From contig NZ_CP011492.1 of assembly GCF_001011035.1 (NCBI RefSeq), positions 7,704,951 to 7,768,950 on the forward strand: DNA of 64,000 bases, written 5' to 3'. A program made the position numbers and the translations under genes. This DNA comes from Streptomyces sp. CNQ-509 (GTDB taxonomy: Bacteria > Actinomycetota > Actinomycetes > Streptomycetales > Streptomycetaceae). A model generated the notes under the pieces. The model was given only the letters and a program-made list of their open reading frames with translations. It had not been told where the DNA came from and did not search any database. Numbering within the stretch: the first letter of the stretch is position 1; each line of letters opens with the position of its first letter. Of this stretch, positions 51,395 through 59,808 are shown one piece after another.

Positions 51395-52702
51395 GTGAAT
51401 GGGAAGCTGTGGCAGATCGAGCCGTCCGGACCGCTCCGCGGTGACGTCACCGTGCGCGGGGCGAAGAACGCGGTGAGCAAGCACATGGTGGCCGCGATGC
51501 TCGGTTCCGGGCCGAGCACCATACGCAACGCGCCCGACGTCGGCGAGGTCGGTATCACCGCCCGGATGCTGGAGCACGTGGGCATGAAGGTCGAGCGCAC
51601 CGACGGCGAGGTCACCGTCGTGCCGGCGCCGGTGGCGGACCCGAGCGTCGACAAGGCGTTCACCGGGCTCAACCGGATCCCGATCCTGCTGCTCGGACCG
51701 CTGCTGCACCTGACCGGCGAGGCGTTCGTGCCGATGGTCGGCGGCGATCCCATCGGCCGCCGTCCGGTCGACTTCCACCTCGACGCGCTGCGCCGCTTCG
51801 GCGCCGAGGTGGAGCTGGCCGAGGACGGCATCCACGCCCGCGCCGCCCGGCTGCGCGGCACCCGCATCGACCTGCCGTACCCCAGCGTCGGCGCCACCGA
51901 GACGGTGCTGCTGACCGCCGTACGGGCCGAGGGCCGCACCGTCATCCGCAACGCCGCGACCGAGCCGGAGATCGTCGAGCTGGCGCTGTTCCTGCAGCGC
52001 ATGGGCGCGCGGATCTCCCTCTACCCGGACCGCCGCATCGTCGTCGAGGGCGTCGACGCGCTCGGCGGCGCCACCACCCGGCTCGGCGGCGACCGGATCG
52101 AGGCGTTCTCCTACCTGGTCGCCGGGCTGGTCACCGGGGGAGAGGTGCGGGTGCACGGCTGCCCGCAGGACCGGCTGGTGACGCCGATCACCACGCTGGC
52201 GCGGATGGGCGCCCGGTTCGAGATCACCGACGAGTGGATCACGGCCTCGGCCCCGCGGACGCTGCGTGCCGCGGCCGTGCAGACCGACACCCACCCGGGC
52301 TTCGCCACCGACTGGCAGACGCCGCTGATGGTGCTCTTCACGCAGGCCGAGGGGATGTCGGTGCTGCACGAGACGGTGTACGAGAACCGGCTGGCGTACG
52401 TCTCCGCACTGCAGGGCATGGGCGCCGAGATCGAGGTGTACGACACCTGCCTGGGCGGCCCCGCCTGCCGCTACCACGACACGGGCGCGCTGCACTCCGC
52501 CGTCGTGCGTGGCGTCAGCGGCCTGCGCGGCGGTGACGTCACGATGCCCGACATCCGCGCCGGGTTCTCCGCCGTGCTGGCCGCGGCGGTCGCCACCGGC
52601 GGCTCGACGCTGCGCGGGGTGCACCACATCGAGCGCGGCTACCACCGGCCCGTCGAGCAGTTCCGCGCGCTCGGCCTGGAGCTGCGCAGCGTCGAGGTGT
52701 AG
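51395..52702 (+). CDS. murA: UDP-GlcNAc 1-carboxyvinyltransferase (MurA), Asp-type
   Basis: 435 residues. It transfers enolpyruvate from PEP to UDP-GlcNAc, the first committed step of peptidoglycan synthesis in the cytoplasm. The family fold is clear: VTVRGAKNAVSKHMVAAMLG (RGAKN-type start), NAPDVGEVGITARML, VGGDPIGRRPVDFHLDALRRFGAE, AGLVTGGEVRVHGC, HPGFATDWQTPLMVLFTQAEG, ENRLAYVSALQGMGAEIEVY and DIRAGFSAVLAAAVA. At the position of the reactive Cys of E. coli MurA (GGCTIG) the sequence reads GGDPIG. Asp there is known to make MurA insensitive to fosfomycin, as in mycobacteria. Whether it is the only MurA of this genome cannot be seen. Confidence 0.93.
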   Translation: MNGKLWQIEPSGPLRGDVTVRGAKNAVSKHMVAAMLGSGPSTIRNAPDVGEVGITARMLEHVGMKVERTDGEVTVVPAPVADPSVDKAFTGLNRIPILLLGPLLHLTGEAFVPMVGGDPIGRRPVDFHLDALRRFGAEVELAEDGIHARAARLRGTRIDLPYPSVGATETVLLTAVRAEGRTVIRNAATEPEIVELALFLQRMGARISLYPDRRIVVEGVDALGGATTRLGGDRIEAFSYLVAGLVTGGEVRVHGCPQDRLVTPITTLARMGARFEITDEWITASAPRTLRAAAVQTDTHPGFATDWQTPLMVLFTQAEGMSVLHETVYENRLAYVSALQGMGAEIEVYDTCLGGPACRYHDTGALHSAVVRGVSGLRGGDVTMPDIRAGFSAVLAAAVATGGSTLRGVHHIERGYHRPVEQFRALGLELRSVEV

Positions 52703-52832
52703 CGGCGGCGAGGAGCAGGGGCGTCCGCGGGAGGCGGCGCGCGGGGGATGCCCGCTCCCGGCGTAGGGAAACCCGCGGCTCGCGGGGCCGGGCGGGAGCG
52801 TGTTCGGGGACGGGATCCGGGAGGGGACTGAC

Positions 52833-53051
52833 GTGGAGTGGTGGTGGGTGGCGGCCGCCGTGCTGCTGGGCGGGGCCGGGGTGGTGGCCGCGGGCTTCCG
52901 GCAGGCCGCCGACTCGCCGCGGCGGCTGTCGGGGCGCTCGCAGCGCGCGGCGCGCGGCCTTTCCGTGGTGCTGATCGGCGTCGCGGTGTTCTTCGGGCTG
53001 CTGGTGGCGGTGGGCAAGTTCCTCCTCACGACGGGGAACGGCGGGCTCTGA
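52833..53051 (+). CDS. Small two-helix membrane protein
   Basis: 72 residues from GTG at 52833 with GGGAGGGGA upstream (a start at 52800 adds 11 unlikely residues). Two hydrophobic helices, about 5-22 (WVAAAVLLGGAGVVAAGF) and 45-65 (LSVVLIGVAVFFGLLVAVGK), surround a basic loop RLSGRSQRAARG. Its last 26 bases overlap the convergent LtrA gene. No family recognised. Confidence 0.6.
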   Translation: MEWWWVAAAVLLGGAGVVAAGFRQAADSPRRLSGRSQRAARGLSVVLIGVAVFFGLLVAVGKFLLTTGNGGL

Positions 53052-53817
53052 GCGCCGCCAGCATCCGCTGCTGGTGCCGGTGGCCGACCGTCTCGTAGCC
53101 GACGACGGTGACGCACGGGGCGAATATCACGACGAGCAGGCACACCGCGACCGGTGTCCCGGTGAGGGAGAGCAGCACGGCCGCGCCCAGCACGGCGAGC
53201 GTGAGCGAGATCAGCAGCGCGTGGAAGCGGTCCCTGGCGGACAGCAGCAGGGTGTGCAGCGCGTAGACGACGAGCAGGAACAGGCCGACGGGCAGCGCGA
53301 CGGAGAGCACCACGGCCGTCTCGCCGATCGCGGCGTGGTGCTCCAGGTACAGCCCGGCCACGTGCAGCCCGGCGCCGGCGCCCGCGATGCCGGCGAAGAC
53401 GGGGATGTGCCCGTACCCGAAGAGGTACCCGCGGGCGCGCCGGTGCACCAGGATGTCGCCGAAGGGCGTGGTGAAGTACACCCACCACATGCCGAAGGTG
53501 AGCCCGGCGCCGGCGACGACGACGGCCACGGCGTTCGCGGTCCACTCGGTGCCGTCCGGACCGCCGAGGAGGCCGCCGGAGGAGGCGACGGTGCCGACGA
53601 CGCCCTCGCCGAGGGTGATGATGGCGAAGAGGCTGTAGCGCTCGGCGACGTGGTGCGGGTGCCACGGCGTCCCGCCCGCACCGCCCTGGGTGAACACCGG
53701 CAGCAGCAGCTCCAGCGGGGTGACGGCCCGGCCGTGCTCCCCGGGGTCGCGGCCCGTCATCGGTACCCGGCCGTGTGCCATCCGCCCGCCGCCCGCGGCG
53801 GCTGCGGAGTCGGTCAT
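53026..53817 (-). CDS. LtrA-like membrane protein with internal deletion
   Basis: 263 residues from ATG at 53817. The start MTGRDPGEHGRAVTPLELL and the second half (GTPWHPHHVAERYSLFAIIT, GLTFGMWWVYFTTPFGD, ARGYLFGYGHIPVFA, VVGYETVGHRHQQ) match the low-temperature-requirement A family. Intact members are about 380-420 residues. Here TPLELL is followed at once by LPVFTQGG..TPWHPHH, so roughly 130-190 residues containing the first half of the membrane helices are missing without loss of frame. The two ends share an LELL-type coding sequence, as expected for deletion between short repeats. About six helices remain. It may be a degraded gene. Confidence 0.8.
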   Translation of the reverse strand: MTDSAAAAGGGRMAHGRVPMTGRDPGEHGRAVTPLELLLPVFTQGGAGGTPWHPHHVAERYSLFAIITLGEGVVGTVASSGGLLGGPDGTEWTANAVAVVVAGAGLTFGMWWVYFTTPFGDILVHRRARGYLFGYGHIPVFAGIAGAGAGLHVAGLYLEHHAAIGETAVVLSVALPVGLFLLVVYALHTLLLSARDRFHALLISLTLAVLGAAVLLSLTGTPVAVCLLVVIFAPCVTVVGYETVGHRHQQRMLAALRARRSPS

Positions 53818-54069
53818 GGCGCGACGATGCCCCATGGGAAGGCGCTCGCCGCGGGGACTCGCGCGGGGTGCCGTGGGGGCGTACGCCCGCTGCCGTACGG
53901 ACCGCGCGGCGCACCCGGAGCCCGCGGCGAACCCGTCCCGCGGGCAACGCGACACTCCGCGGGCACCATTGACACCGCCCCGAGCCCCGCTAGCCTCGAT
54001 TCACGACCGCACGTGACAACGATGTCAGGCGCGTCGGGGGGCGCGTCCAACCGCGAAGGGGCAGCATCG

Positions 54070-55533
54070 ATGGGCACCGCCGCACACCACCGCACCCCTC
54101 TCTCCCGCCGCCGGCTGCTGGCAGCCGCCGCCGCGACGTCCGCCGCAGGCGCCGGCGCCCTGGCGCAGGCCGCGCCCGCGCGGGCCCTGCCGGGACCCGC
54201 CGCGCACCCCGCGGCCGCCGTGCGCGTACCCGCGGGGCCGCAGGCCGCGCGCGAGATCCGCGCCGAGTTCCTGCACGCCTGGAACGGCTACCGCGCCGCC
54301 GCCTGGGGCCACGACGAGGTACGGCCCGTCTCCGGCACCTGGAACGAGTTCTTCGCCGCGGGCCACCCCGTGGGCCTGTCCGTGATCGAGGCGCTGGACA
54401 CCCTGTACGTGATGGAGCTGGACGACGACCTGACGGAGGCCGCCGACTGGCTGGAGCAGAACCTCGACTTCGACATCGACGCCGACTTCCACGTCTTCGA
54501 GGCCATCATCCGCGTCGTCGGCGGGCTGCTCGCCGGCCATCTCGTCACCGGCCGGCGGTCGCTGCTCGACCTCTGCGTCGACTTCACCGACCGGCTGCTG
54601 CCGGCGTTCACCAAGTCGCCCACCGGCATGCCGTACACCCGCGCCAACCTGCGCACCGGCGAGGTGCACGGCACCACCCCGCCGCTCGCCGAGATCGGCA
54701 CGAACATCCTGGAGTTCGGGATGCTCTCGAAGCTCACGGGCGACGGCAAGTACTACGAGGCGGCCAAGCGCGCCTACCGCGCCGTGCTGGACCGGCGCTC
54801 CTCGCTCGACCTCCTCGGCACCCGGCTCGACGTCGAGACCGGCCGCTGGACCGACCCGACCGACCAGGGCCCCAACCCGCCCGTCGACTCCTTCTACGAG
54901 TACCTCTGGGGCGCCTGGGAGCTGTTCGGGGACCGGGACTGCCTGCGCTGGTGGCGGCTGCTCAACGGCGCCATGACCGAGCACCTGGTGGAGGAGTGGG
55001 ACGGCCATGTCTGGTACCGCCAGGTCGACTTCGCCACCGGCGAGACCAGCGGGCGCCGCCAGTCCGAGCTGGCGTCGTTCTGGGGCGGCCTGGTCGCCAA
55101 GGGCGGCGACCGGAGCCTGGGCGAGCGCTACCACCGCTCGTGGGAGTCGGTCCTGCAGCGCTGGCCCGTGCTGCCCGAGGAGATCGACTACGGCACCATG
55201 ACCCCGACCTCGCGCGGCAACCAGTTCCGGCCCGAGTACGTCAACGGCGCCTTCGACCTGTACTGGCTGACGAAGGACGACTTCTACCGCCGCACCGCGT
55301 GGCAGTACTTCGAGGGTATGAAGGCCCACGCCCGGGTCCCCGGCGGCTACACGATCCTGGAGGACGTGACGACCTCCCCGATGCGCCAGGGCGACCTGTT
55401 CCCCGCCTACGCCTTCGCGGAGAACTTCAAGTACCTGTACCTGATGTTCGCGCGCACCCGCCGCTTCGACGGCAGCGACTACGTGCTGTCGACCGAGGGC
55501 AAGATCCTGCGCGGCCTGCCCCGCCGCCTCTGA
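54070..55533 (+). CDS. Secreted GH47 alpha-1,2-mannosidase-like enzyme
   Basis: 487 residues. A twin-arginine signal (SRRRLLAAAAATSAAGAG) opens the chain. The GH47 family, which removes alpha-1,2-linked mannose, is shown by SVIEALDTLYVMELDDDL, FHVFEAIIRVVGGLLAGH, GMPYTRANLRTGEVHG, LAEIGTNILEFGMLSKLTGD, DSFYEYLWGAWELFGD, RPEYVNGAFDLYWLTKDDFY and the late Thr in YVLSTEGKILRG, which corresponds to the calcium-binding Thr of the eukaryotic enzymes. GH47 is mainly eukaryotic and scattered in bacteria. A soil organism could use it on fungal mannans or glycoproteins. ATG at 54070; the gene is alone. Confidence 0.93.
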   Translation: MGTAAHHRTPLSRRRLLAAAAATSAAGAGALAQAAPARALPGPAAHPAAAVRVPAGPQAAREIRAEFLHAWNGYRAAAWGHDEVRPVSGTWNEFFAAGHPVGLSVIEALDTLYVMELDDDLTEAADWLEQNLDFDIDADFHVFEAIIRVVGGLLAGHLVTGRRSLLDLCVDFTDRLLPAFTKSPTGMPYTRANLRTGEVHGTTPPLAEIGTNILEFGMLSKLTGDGKYYEAAKRAYRAVLDRRSSLDLLGTRLDVETGRWTDPTDQGPNPPVDSFYEYLWGAWELFGDRDCLRWWRLLNGAMTEHLVEEWDGHVWYRQVDFATGETSGRRQSELASFWGGLVAKGGDRSLGERYHRSWESVLQRWPVLPEEIDYGTMTPTSRGNQFRPEYVNGAFDLYWLTKDDFYRRTAWQYFEGMKAHARVPGGYTILEDVTTSPMRQGDLFPAYAFAENFKYLYLMFARTRRFDGSDYVLSTEGKILRGLPRRL

Positions 55534-55538
55534 GAGCC

Positions 55539-55572
55539 GCCGGGGCCCGCCCTCCCGCGGACGGGCCCCGGC
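55539..55572. terminator. Hairpin between convergent secreted-protein genes
   Basis: Perfect 11-bp stem (gccggggcccg / cgggccccggc) with a 12-base loop, six bases after the GH47 stop and 16 bases from the C39 gene stop. It can serve both genes. Confidence 0.75.
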
Positions 55573-55587
55573 GCACCCGGCGGGGCG

Positions 55588-56337
55588 TCAGGCGGCGTAG
55601 CCCTTCGGCGGGACGAGCGTGGCGAGCTGGTCGAAGGAGAGCCAGTAGATCTGGTTGCCGCCGAAGGACGCCGGGTCGGCGATGAGGACGGTGCGCTGGG
55701 CGTCGTCGTAGCCGATCACCGTGAAGTAGTGGTAGATCGTCTGGTCCGGCGGGTAGCCGGGCGGCTGGTTGCCGGGCGGGGCGACGATGTTCGCGACGAC
55801 GGGGTAGCCGTTGTCGACGTCGAGCACGACGTCCCGCCACAGCAGGTCGCGCTGGGCCTGCGTGGGCGGGTCGTTCGGCATCTCCTTGGTCTCGTACCAG
55901 CCGGTGCCGAGGTTGGCGTTGAGCACGCCCGTGACCTGGCCGATGTGGTCGGTCCCGGCCTCGGTGGTGCCGAGCTGGGCCGCCAGCGCGCCCTGGCTGG
56001 GCGGGGCCATGCGCGCCGACAGCGCGATACGGGTGGCGGCCGGGCCGCACCAGTAGCCGGTCTCCTGGACCTGGTAGTCGACGTCCAGCGTACGGGCGGC
56101 CGCGGTCCTTTCGCCGTCGACGTGCAGCCGGGTGCCGGGGCGGTTCTGCCCGCTGACGACGGCGGTGCCCGAGGCGGTGCCGTGCTCCAGCACGGACGCC
56201 ACGGTGGGGCCGGGGCCCGGTGCGGCGGTGGCCGGGGCGGCGAGCACGGCGCAGGCGGCGGTGGCCGCGAGCGCGGTGGCGATGGCGGTCGGGACGAGGC
56301 GGGAGCGCGGAGCGTGCGGAGTGCGGTGCTGACGCAT
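55588..56337 (-). CDS. Secreted C39-like cysteine peptidase
   Basis: 249 residues, signal peptide to about AAPATAAPGPG. The catalytic domain (about 85-245) shows VDYQVQETGYWCGPAATRIALSA with the probable catalytic Cys, DTVNxYPVVANIV-like text (DNGYPVVANIVAPPGN), and the His in TIYHYFTVIGYDDAQRTVLIADP followed by Asp. These are bacteriocin-processing-like C39 family fold proteins that in secreted form act as peptidases of unknown substrate. The stop of this gene faces the GH47 gene. Confidence 0.85.
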   Translation of the reverse strand: MRQHRTPHAPRSRLVPTAIATALAATAACAVLAAPATAAPGPGPTVASVLEHGTASGTAVVSGQNRPGTRLHVDGERTAAARTLDVDYQVQETGYWCGPAATRIALSARMAPPSQGALAAQLGTTEAGTDHIGQVTGVLNANLGTGWYETKEMPNDPPTQAQRDLLWRDVVLDVDNGYPVVANIVAPPGNQPPGYPPDQTIYHYFTVIGYDDAQRTVLIADPASFGGNQIYWLSFDQLATLVPPKGYAA

Positions 56338-56421
56338 CGGGTCTCCTGGAGTGGGGGGTCGTGGGGGTGTCGGGGGGGTCGGGGCGTACGGGCGCGGACG
56401 TGGCCGTACCGGATCCGGCCG

Positions 56422-57414
56422 CTACGCCTTGCGCAGCCGGGCGATGATGCCGTCGAGGTCCTGGCGGAAGATCTCCGGGCGGAAGACGTGCCCGCCGGGC
56501 TCCTCGCGCCACTCGTGCGGGATGCCGGCGCCGGCCAGGGCGCCGCGGAACTCCCGCTGGCCGGCCAGGACCTGGGTCTCGTTGGCGGTGTCGAACCAGT
56601 TCACCGGGTCGGGGCTGGTGCCCGCGACCAGGAACACCCGCTTGTTGCGGTAGCTGCCGAGACGCTCCATCGGGTTGTCGGCGCTCACCCGCGCCTCGTT
56701 CCACAGCGGCGCGCCGTAGACCGTGCCGCCCGCCAGTTCCACGGCGGCCGACGACACGTTCGCCCAGTGCACCACGAGCCCGGCGTCCCGGCGCAGGCTC
56801 GCGGGACCCGAGTGGGAGCTGACCGAGGCGAAGTGCCCGTAGTACTTGGCCGCGTACTTCAGGGCGCCGAAGCCGCCCATCGAGAACCCGCCGACCGCGC
56901 GCCCGTCGTACTCCGCGTACGTGCGGAAGTTGGCGTCGATCCACGGCAGCAACTGGGCGATGTGGAACGTCTCCCAGTTCCGCGGCCCGGCGTTGGACGA
57001 GACGGGGTTGGAGTACCAGCCGGCGTGGCCGCCGTCCGGCATCACGACGATGACGCGCCTGCCGGCGGTCAGCGCCCGGATGCCGAGCCGGTCGAACTGG
57101 ATGAAGTCCGCGTCGGTGCCGCCGCCGTGCAGCAGGTAGAGCACCGGGTAGCGGAGCCCGCTGTCGTGGTAGCCGTCGGGGAGCAGGACGTTGACGCCCG
57201 GGTCCCAGCCGATCGCGTCGGTCGCGAAGCGGTAGTACCACATGCGCGGGTCGGACTCGTTGCGGTCGGTGATCCGCAGGCCGAAGCCGTCGTTCGCGGC
57301 GCCGGCGGGCGCCGCCGCGCCGAGGACGCCGGCGCCGCCGGCGGCCACCGCCGCCGTGAGGCCGCCCGCGGCCCTGAGCACGCGCCGGCGGGTGGGACGG
57401 GTTTCGCTCACCAT
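56422..57414 (-). CDS. Secreted alpha/beta-hydrolase esterase
   Basis: 330 residues, with a Tat-like signal (TRRRVLRAAGGLTAAVAAGG). It has the esterase D/antigen-85-like fold: NVLLPDGYHDSGLRYPVLYLLHGGGTD (oxyanion HGGG), the nucleophile Ser in GGFSMGGFGALKYA (about residue 172) and the His in EEPGGHVFRPEIF near the C-terminus, with an Asp in SPDPVNWFD. Such enzymes cleave acyl or feruloyl esters, or act on sugars, outside the cell. The next upstream gene is divergent (regulator paralogue B), so the regulator may control this gene. Confidence 0.9.
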   Translation of the reverse strand: MVSETRPTRRRVLRAAGGLTAAVAAGGAGVLGAAAPAGAANDGFGLRITDRNESDPRMWYYRFATDAIGWDPGVNVLLPDGYHDSGLRYPVLYLLHGGGTDADFIQFDRLGIRALTAGRRVIVVMPDGGHAGWYSNPVSSNAGPRNWETFHIAQLLPWIDANFRTYAEYDGRAVGGFSMGGFGALKYAAKYYGHFASVSSHSGPASLRRDAGLVVHWANVSSAAVELAGGTVYGAPLWNEARVSADNPMERLGSYRNKRVFLVAGTSPDPVNWFDTANETQVLAGQREFRGALAGAGIPHEWREEPGGHVFRPEIFRQDLDGIIARLRKA

Positions 57415-57592
57415 GACCTCCTGGGCCGTGTCGGTTCGTGGCGCCGGGCAGGGGCCCGCCGGTCCCGGCCCGTGCGCTCCCGTGTCAGGCCAGGGATCGT
57501 AGGCGGCGGCCCGGGGCGCGGCGGGCGGGGCATTTCCGGCTCGGTCGAAAAGCCCACGGCGCGCCGGGCGTTCGGGGCCCTAGCGTGACGGC

Positions 57593-58576
57593 ATGGCCGG
57601 CACGCTCCGCATCCACTTCGGCGACCGGGACTTCCGGCACGTGCAGTTGACCGGGAGCGCCGACCCCATGTGGGAGGCGATCCTCGGGCTGCACGTGCTC
57701 AGCACGCCCCCGGCCCGGCTGCCCGCCCGGCTGCGGCCGTGGCGGCGGCGCGCGGCGGCGCGGCTGCACGGCGGCGAACTGCGCGCCGCCTGCCGGCTGC
57801 TGCGCGACCTGGCGCCCGCCGACGCCGCGTACTTCCCCGACTTCCTCACCCCGGTCGAGTCCGAGGAGGGCCTGTCCGCGGCGCTGGAGACGCTGCTCGC
57901 CACGCCCGGCCGGCGGCTCGCCCGCGAGCTGCGCGAAGCCGCCAGGCACCGGCCGCTGCCCGCGTGGACCCGGCGGCTCGCGGCGGGGGACCGGGTGCAG
58001 CTCGGCCGGGTCGCGGACGCCGTACGGCAGTTCCACGCGCGGCTCATCGTGCCGGAGTGGAGCGAGGTGGAGGCCACCATCGCCGCGGACCGCGAGTGGC
58101 GGATGGCCGCGCTCGACGGCGGGATGCCCGCGGTGCTGGGCACGCTGCGGCCGTTCCGGTGGCGCGGCGGGGTGCTGACGGCGCCGTACCCGGTCGACTA
58201 CGATCTGCGGCTGCGCGGCCGGGGCGTCCGGCTCATCCCCTCCTTCTTCTGCCACACCGCGCCGATCGCGATCGCCGACCCCAGCCTGCCGCCGGTGGTG
58301 GTCTATCCGGTACGCCGCCAGCCGGCGGGACCGGTACCCGGGCGGCCGCCGCCCGCGCTCGCCGCGCTGCTCGGCACGGCCCGCGCCCGGGTGCTCGACG
58401 CGCTGGCCGCCACCGCCACCACCGGGTCGGTCGCCGCCCGCCTCGGCATACCGGCGTCGACCGTCAGCGGCCATCTGACGGTGCTGCGCGGCGCCGGGCT
58501 GGTGCGCAGCGAGCGCGCGGGCGCGCACGTCGTGCACCGGCTGACGGGCCGCGGCCGGCACCTCCTCGGCCGCTGA
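57593..58576 (+). CDS. ArsR-like regulator with large N-terminal domain (paralogue B)
   Basis: 327 residues. Same plan as the gene at 22558: LRIHFGDRDFRHVQLTG, PMWEAILGLHVLS, AAYFPDFLTP, LIPSFFCHTAPIAIADPSLPP and a C-terminal winged helix (TGSVAARLGIPASTVSGHLTVLRGAGLVRSER). The shared blocks IHF, AAYFPDFLTP and ADPxLPPVV show true homology over the full length. It lies between the divergent secreted esterase and the convergent siderophore operon. Known members of this architecture have no defined ligand. Confidence 0.82.
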   Translation: MAGTLRIHFGDRDFRHVQLTGSADPMWEAILGLHVLSTPPARLPARLRPWRRRAAARLHGGELRAACRLLRDLAPADAAYFPDFLTPVESEEGLSAALETLLATPGRRLARELREAARHRPLPAWTRRLAAGDRVQLGRVADAVRQFHARLIVPEWSEVEATIAADREWRMAALDGGMPAVLGTLRPFRWRGGVLTAPYPVDYDLRLRGRGVRLIPSFFCHTAPIAIADPSLPPVVVYPVRRQPAGPVPGRPPPALAALLGTARARVLDALAATATTGSVAARLGIPASTVSGHLTVLRGAGLVRSERAGAHVVHRLTGRGRHLLGR

Positions 58577-58590
58577 CTCCTCCAGCCGGG

Positions 58591-59808
58591 TTACCCGGGT
58601 CCGTCGAGGAAGTGGAAGCCGGGGTGCGGGTGCATGAGGAAGCCGTGGTGCGAGATGTTCCAGGCGTACGCGCCCGCCAGCGAGAACACCACCAGGTCCC
58701 CGGCGCGCAGCCCCGCCGCCGGGACGCCCCGCGCCAGCACGTCCTTCGGCGTGCACAACTGCCCGGCGACCGTGACCTCCGCCCCGCGCGCCGCCGGCCG
58801 CGGCCAGGGATGCGGCCACGGGCGGGGCGAGGAGTGGACGGTGCAGGGCTGGTCGTGGCCCTTCGCCGCGGGGGTGCGCAGATGGTGGGTGCCGCCGCGG
58901 ACCACGGCGAACTCCTCGCCGTGGCTGCGCTTGACGTCCAGCACCTCGGTCACATACCAGCCGCAGTACGCGGTGAGCGCCCGCCCCGGCTCGACGCGCA
59001 GCGTCAGCCCAGGGTGCGCCGCGACCAGCGCCGCGAGGCCGTCGCCGTACGCGCGCCAGTCGAACCGGCCCCCGGGATCGGCGTAGTCGACGGCCATGCC
59101 GCCGCCCACGTTGACCTCCAGCCCCTGCGCGCCGAGCCCGGCCCGCCCGGCGAGCCTCAGCGCCCCGGCCACCACCGAGCGCGCCACGCCGAGCAGCCGC
59201 GGCGCGTCCAGCCCGCTGGCCAGGTGCGCGTGCACGCCGCGCAGTCGCAGCCCCGGGTACGCGCCCCCGGCGAGCAGCCGCGCGGCCTCCTCGGCGTCGG
59301 CGGGATCCAGGCCGAAGGGGGAGGGCCGGCCTCCCATGGCCAGCGCGCTGCCCGCCAGCGAGCCGTCGGCGACGGGCAGGTTGACGCGCAGCAGGACGTC
59401 CGTGCCCGCGTCCGGCGGGGCGTCCGCGGTCAGCGTGCCCAGCACGCGCAGCTCGTGCAGGCTCTCGACGTGCACGCGGTGCACCCCCGCCGCACGGGCG
59501 GCGGCCAGCTCGCCGGGCGTCTTGCCGGGCGCGCCGAAGGCGAGGCGGCGGCCGGGCACGGCGGCGACGTGGGCGAGTTCGCCGCCGGAGGAGACCTCGT
59601 AGCCGTCGACGTACGGCGCGAGGGCGGCCAGGACCGCCGGTTCCGGGTTGGCCTTGGCGGCGTAGTACAGCTCGACGGACGCCGGGAGGGCGGCGCGTAC
59701 GGCGGCCGCGTGGGCGCGCAGGGCCGCCAGGTCGTAGAGGTACGCGGGCAGCTCCCCGGGCGCCAGGGCGCCGAGGCGGGCCAGCACGGCGGGCGTCGGG
59801 GCGGTCAA
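58591..59808 (-). CDS. Type III PLP decarboxylase of the siderophore operon
   Basis: 405 residues from TTG at 59808, overlapping the preceding stop (TTGA). Fold III Orn/DAP decarboxylase: the PLP Lys in LYYAAKANPEPAVLAAL (about 51), YEVSSGGELAHV, VNVGGGMAVDYADP, EPGRALTAYCGWYV and the active-site Cys in QLCTPKDVLARG. It resembles SbnH, which decarboxylates a citryl-diaminopropionate intermediate in staphyloferrin B, more than a housekeeping LysA because of its setting behind two NIS synthetases. Last gene of the operon in the window. Confidence 0.87.
   Translation of the reverse strand: MTAPTPAVLARLGALAPGELPAYLYDLAALRAHAAAVRAALPASVELYYAAKANPEPAVLAALAPYVDGYEVSSGGELAHVAAVPGRRLAFGAPGKTPGELAAARAAGVHRVHVESLHELRVLGTLTADAPPDAGTDVLLRVNLPVADGSLAGSALAMGGRPSPFGLDPADAEEAARLLAGGAYPGLRLRGVHAHLASGLDAPRLLGVARSVVAGALRLAGRAGLGAQGLEVNVGGGMAVDYADPGGRFDWRAYGDGLAALVAAHPGLTLRVEPGRALTAYCGWYVTEVLDVKRSHGEEFAVVRGGTHHLRTPAAKGHDQPCTVHSSPRPWPHPWPRPAARGAEVTVAGQLCTPKDVLARGVPAAGLRAGDLVVFSLAGAYAWNISHHGFLMHPHPGFHFLDGPG

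Noticed and set aside
50126..53947. Very long open frame of over 1,200 codons on the minus strand
   Set aside because: It runs antisense through murA and across the LtrA gene; only its 3' part (up to about 51025) belongs to the LuxR remnant. High GC makes such open frames common.
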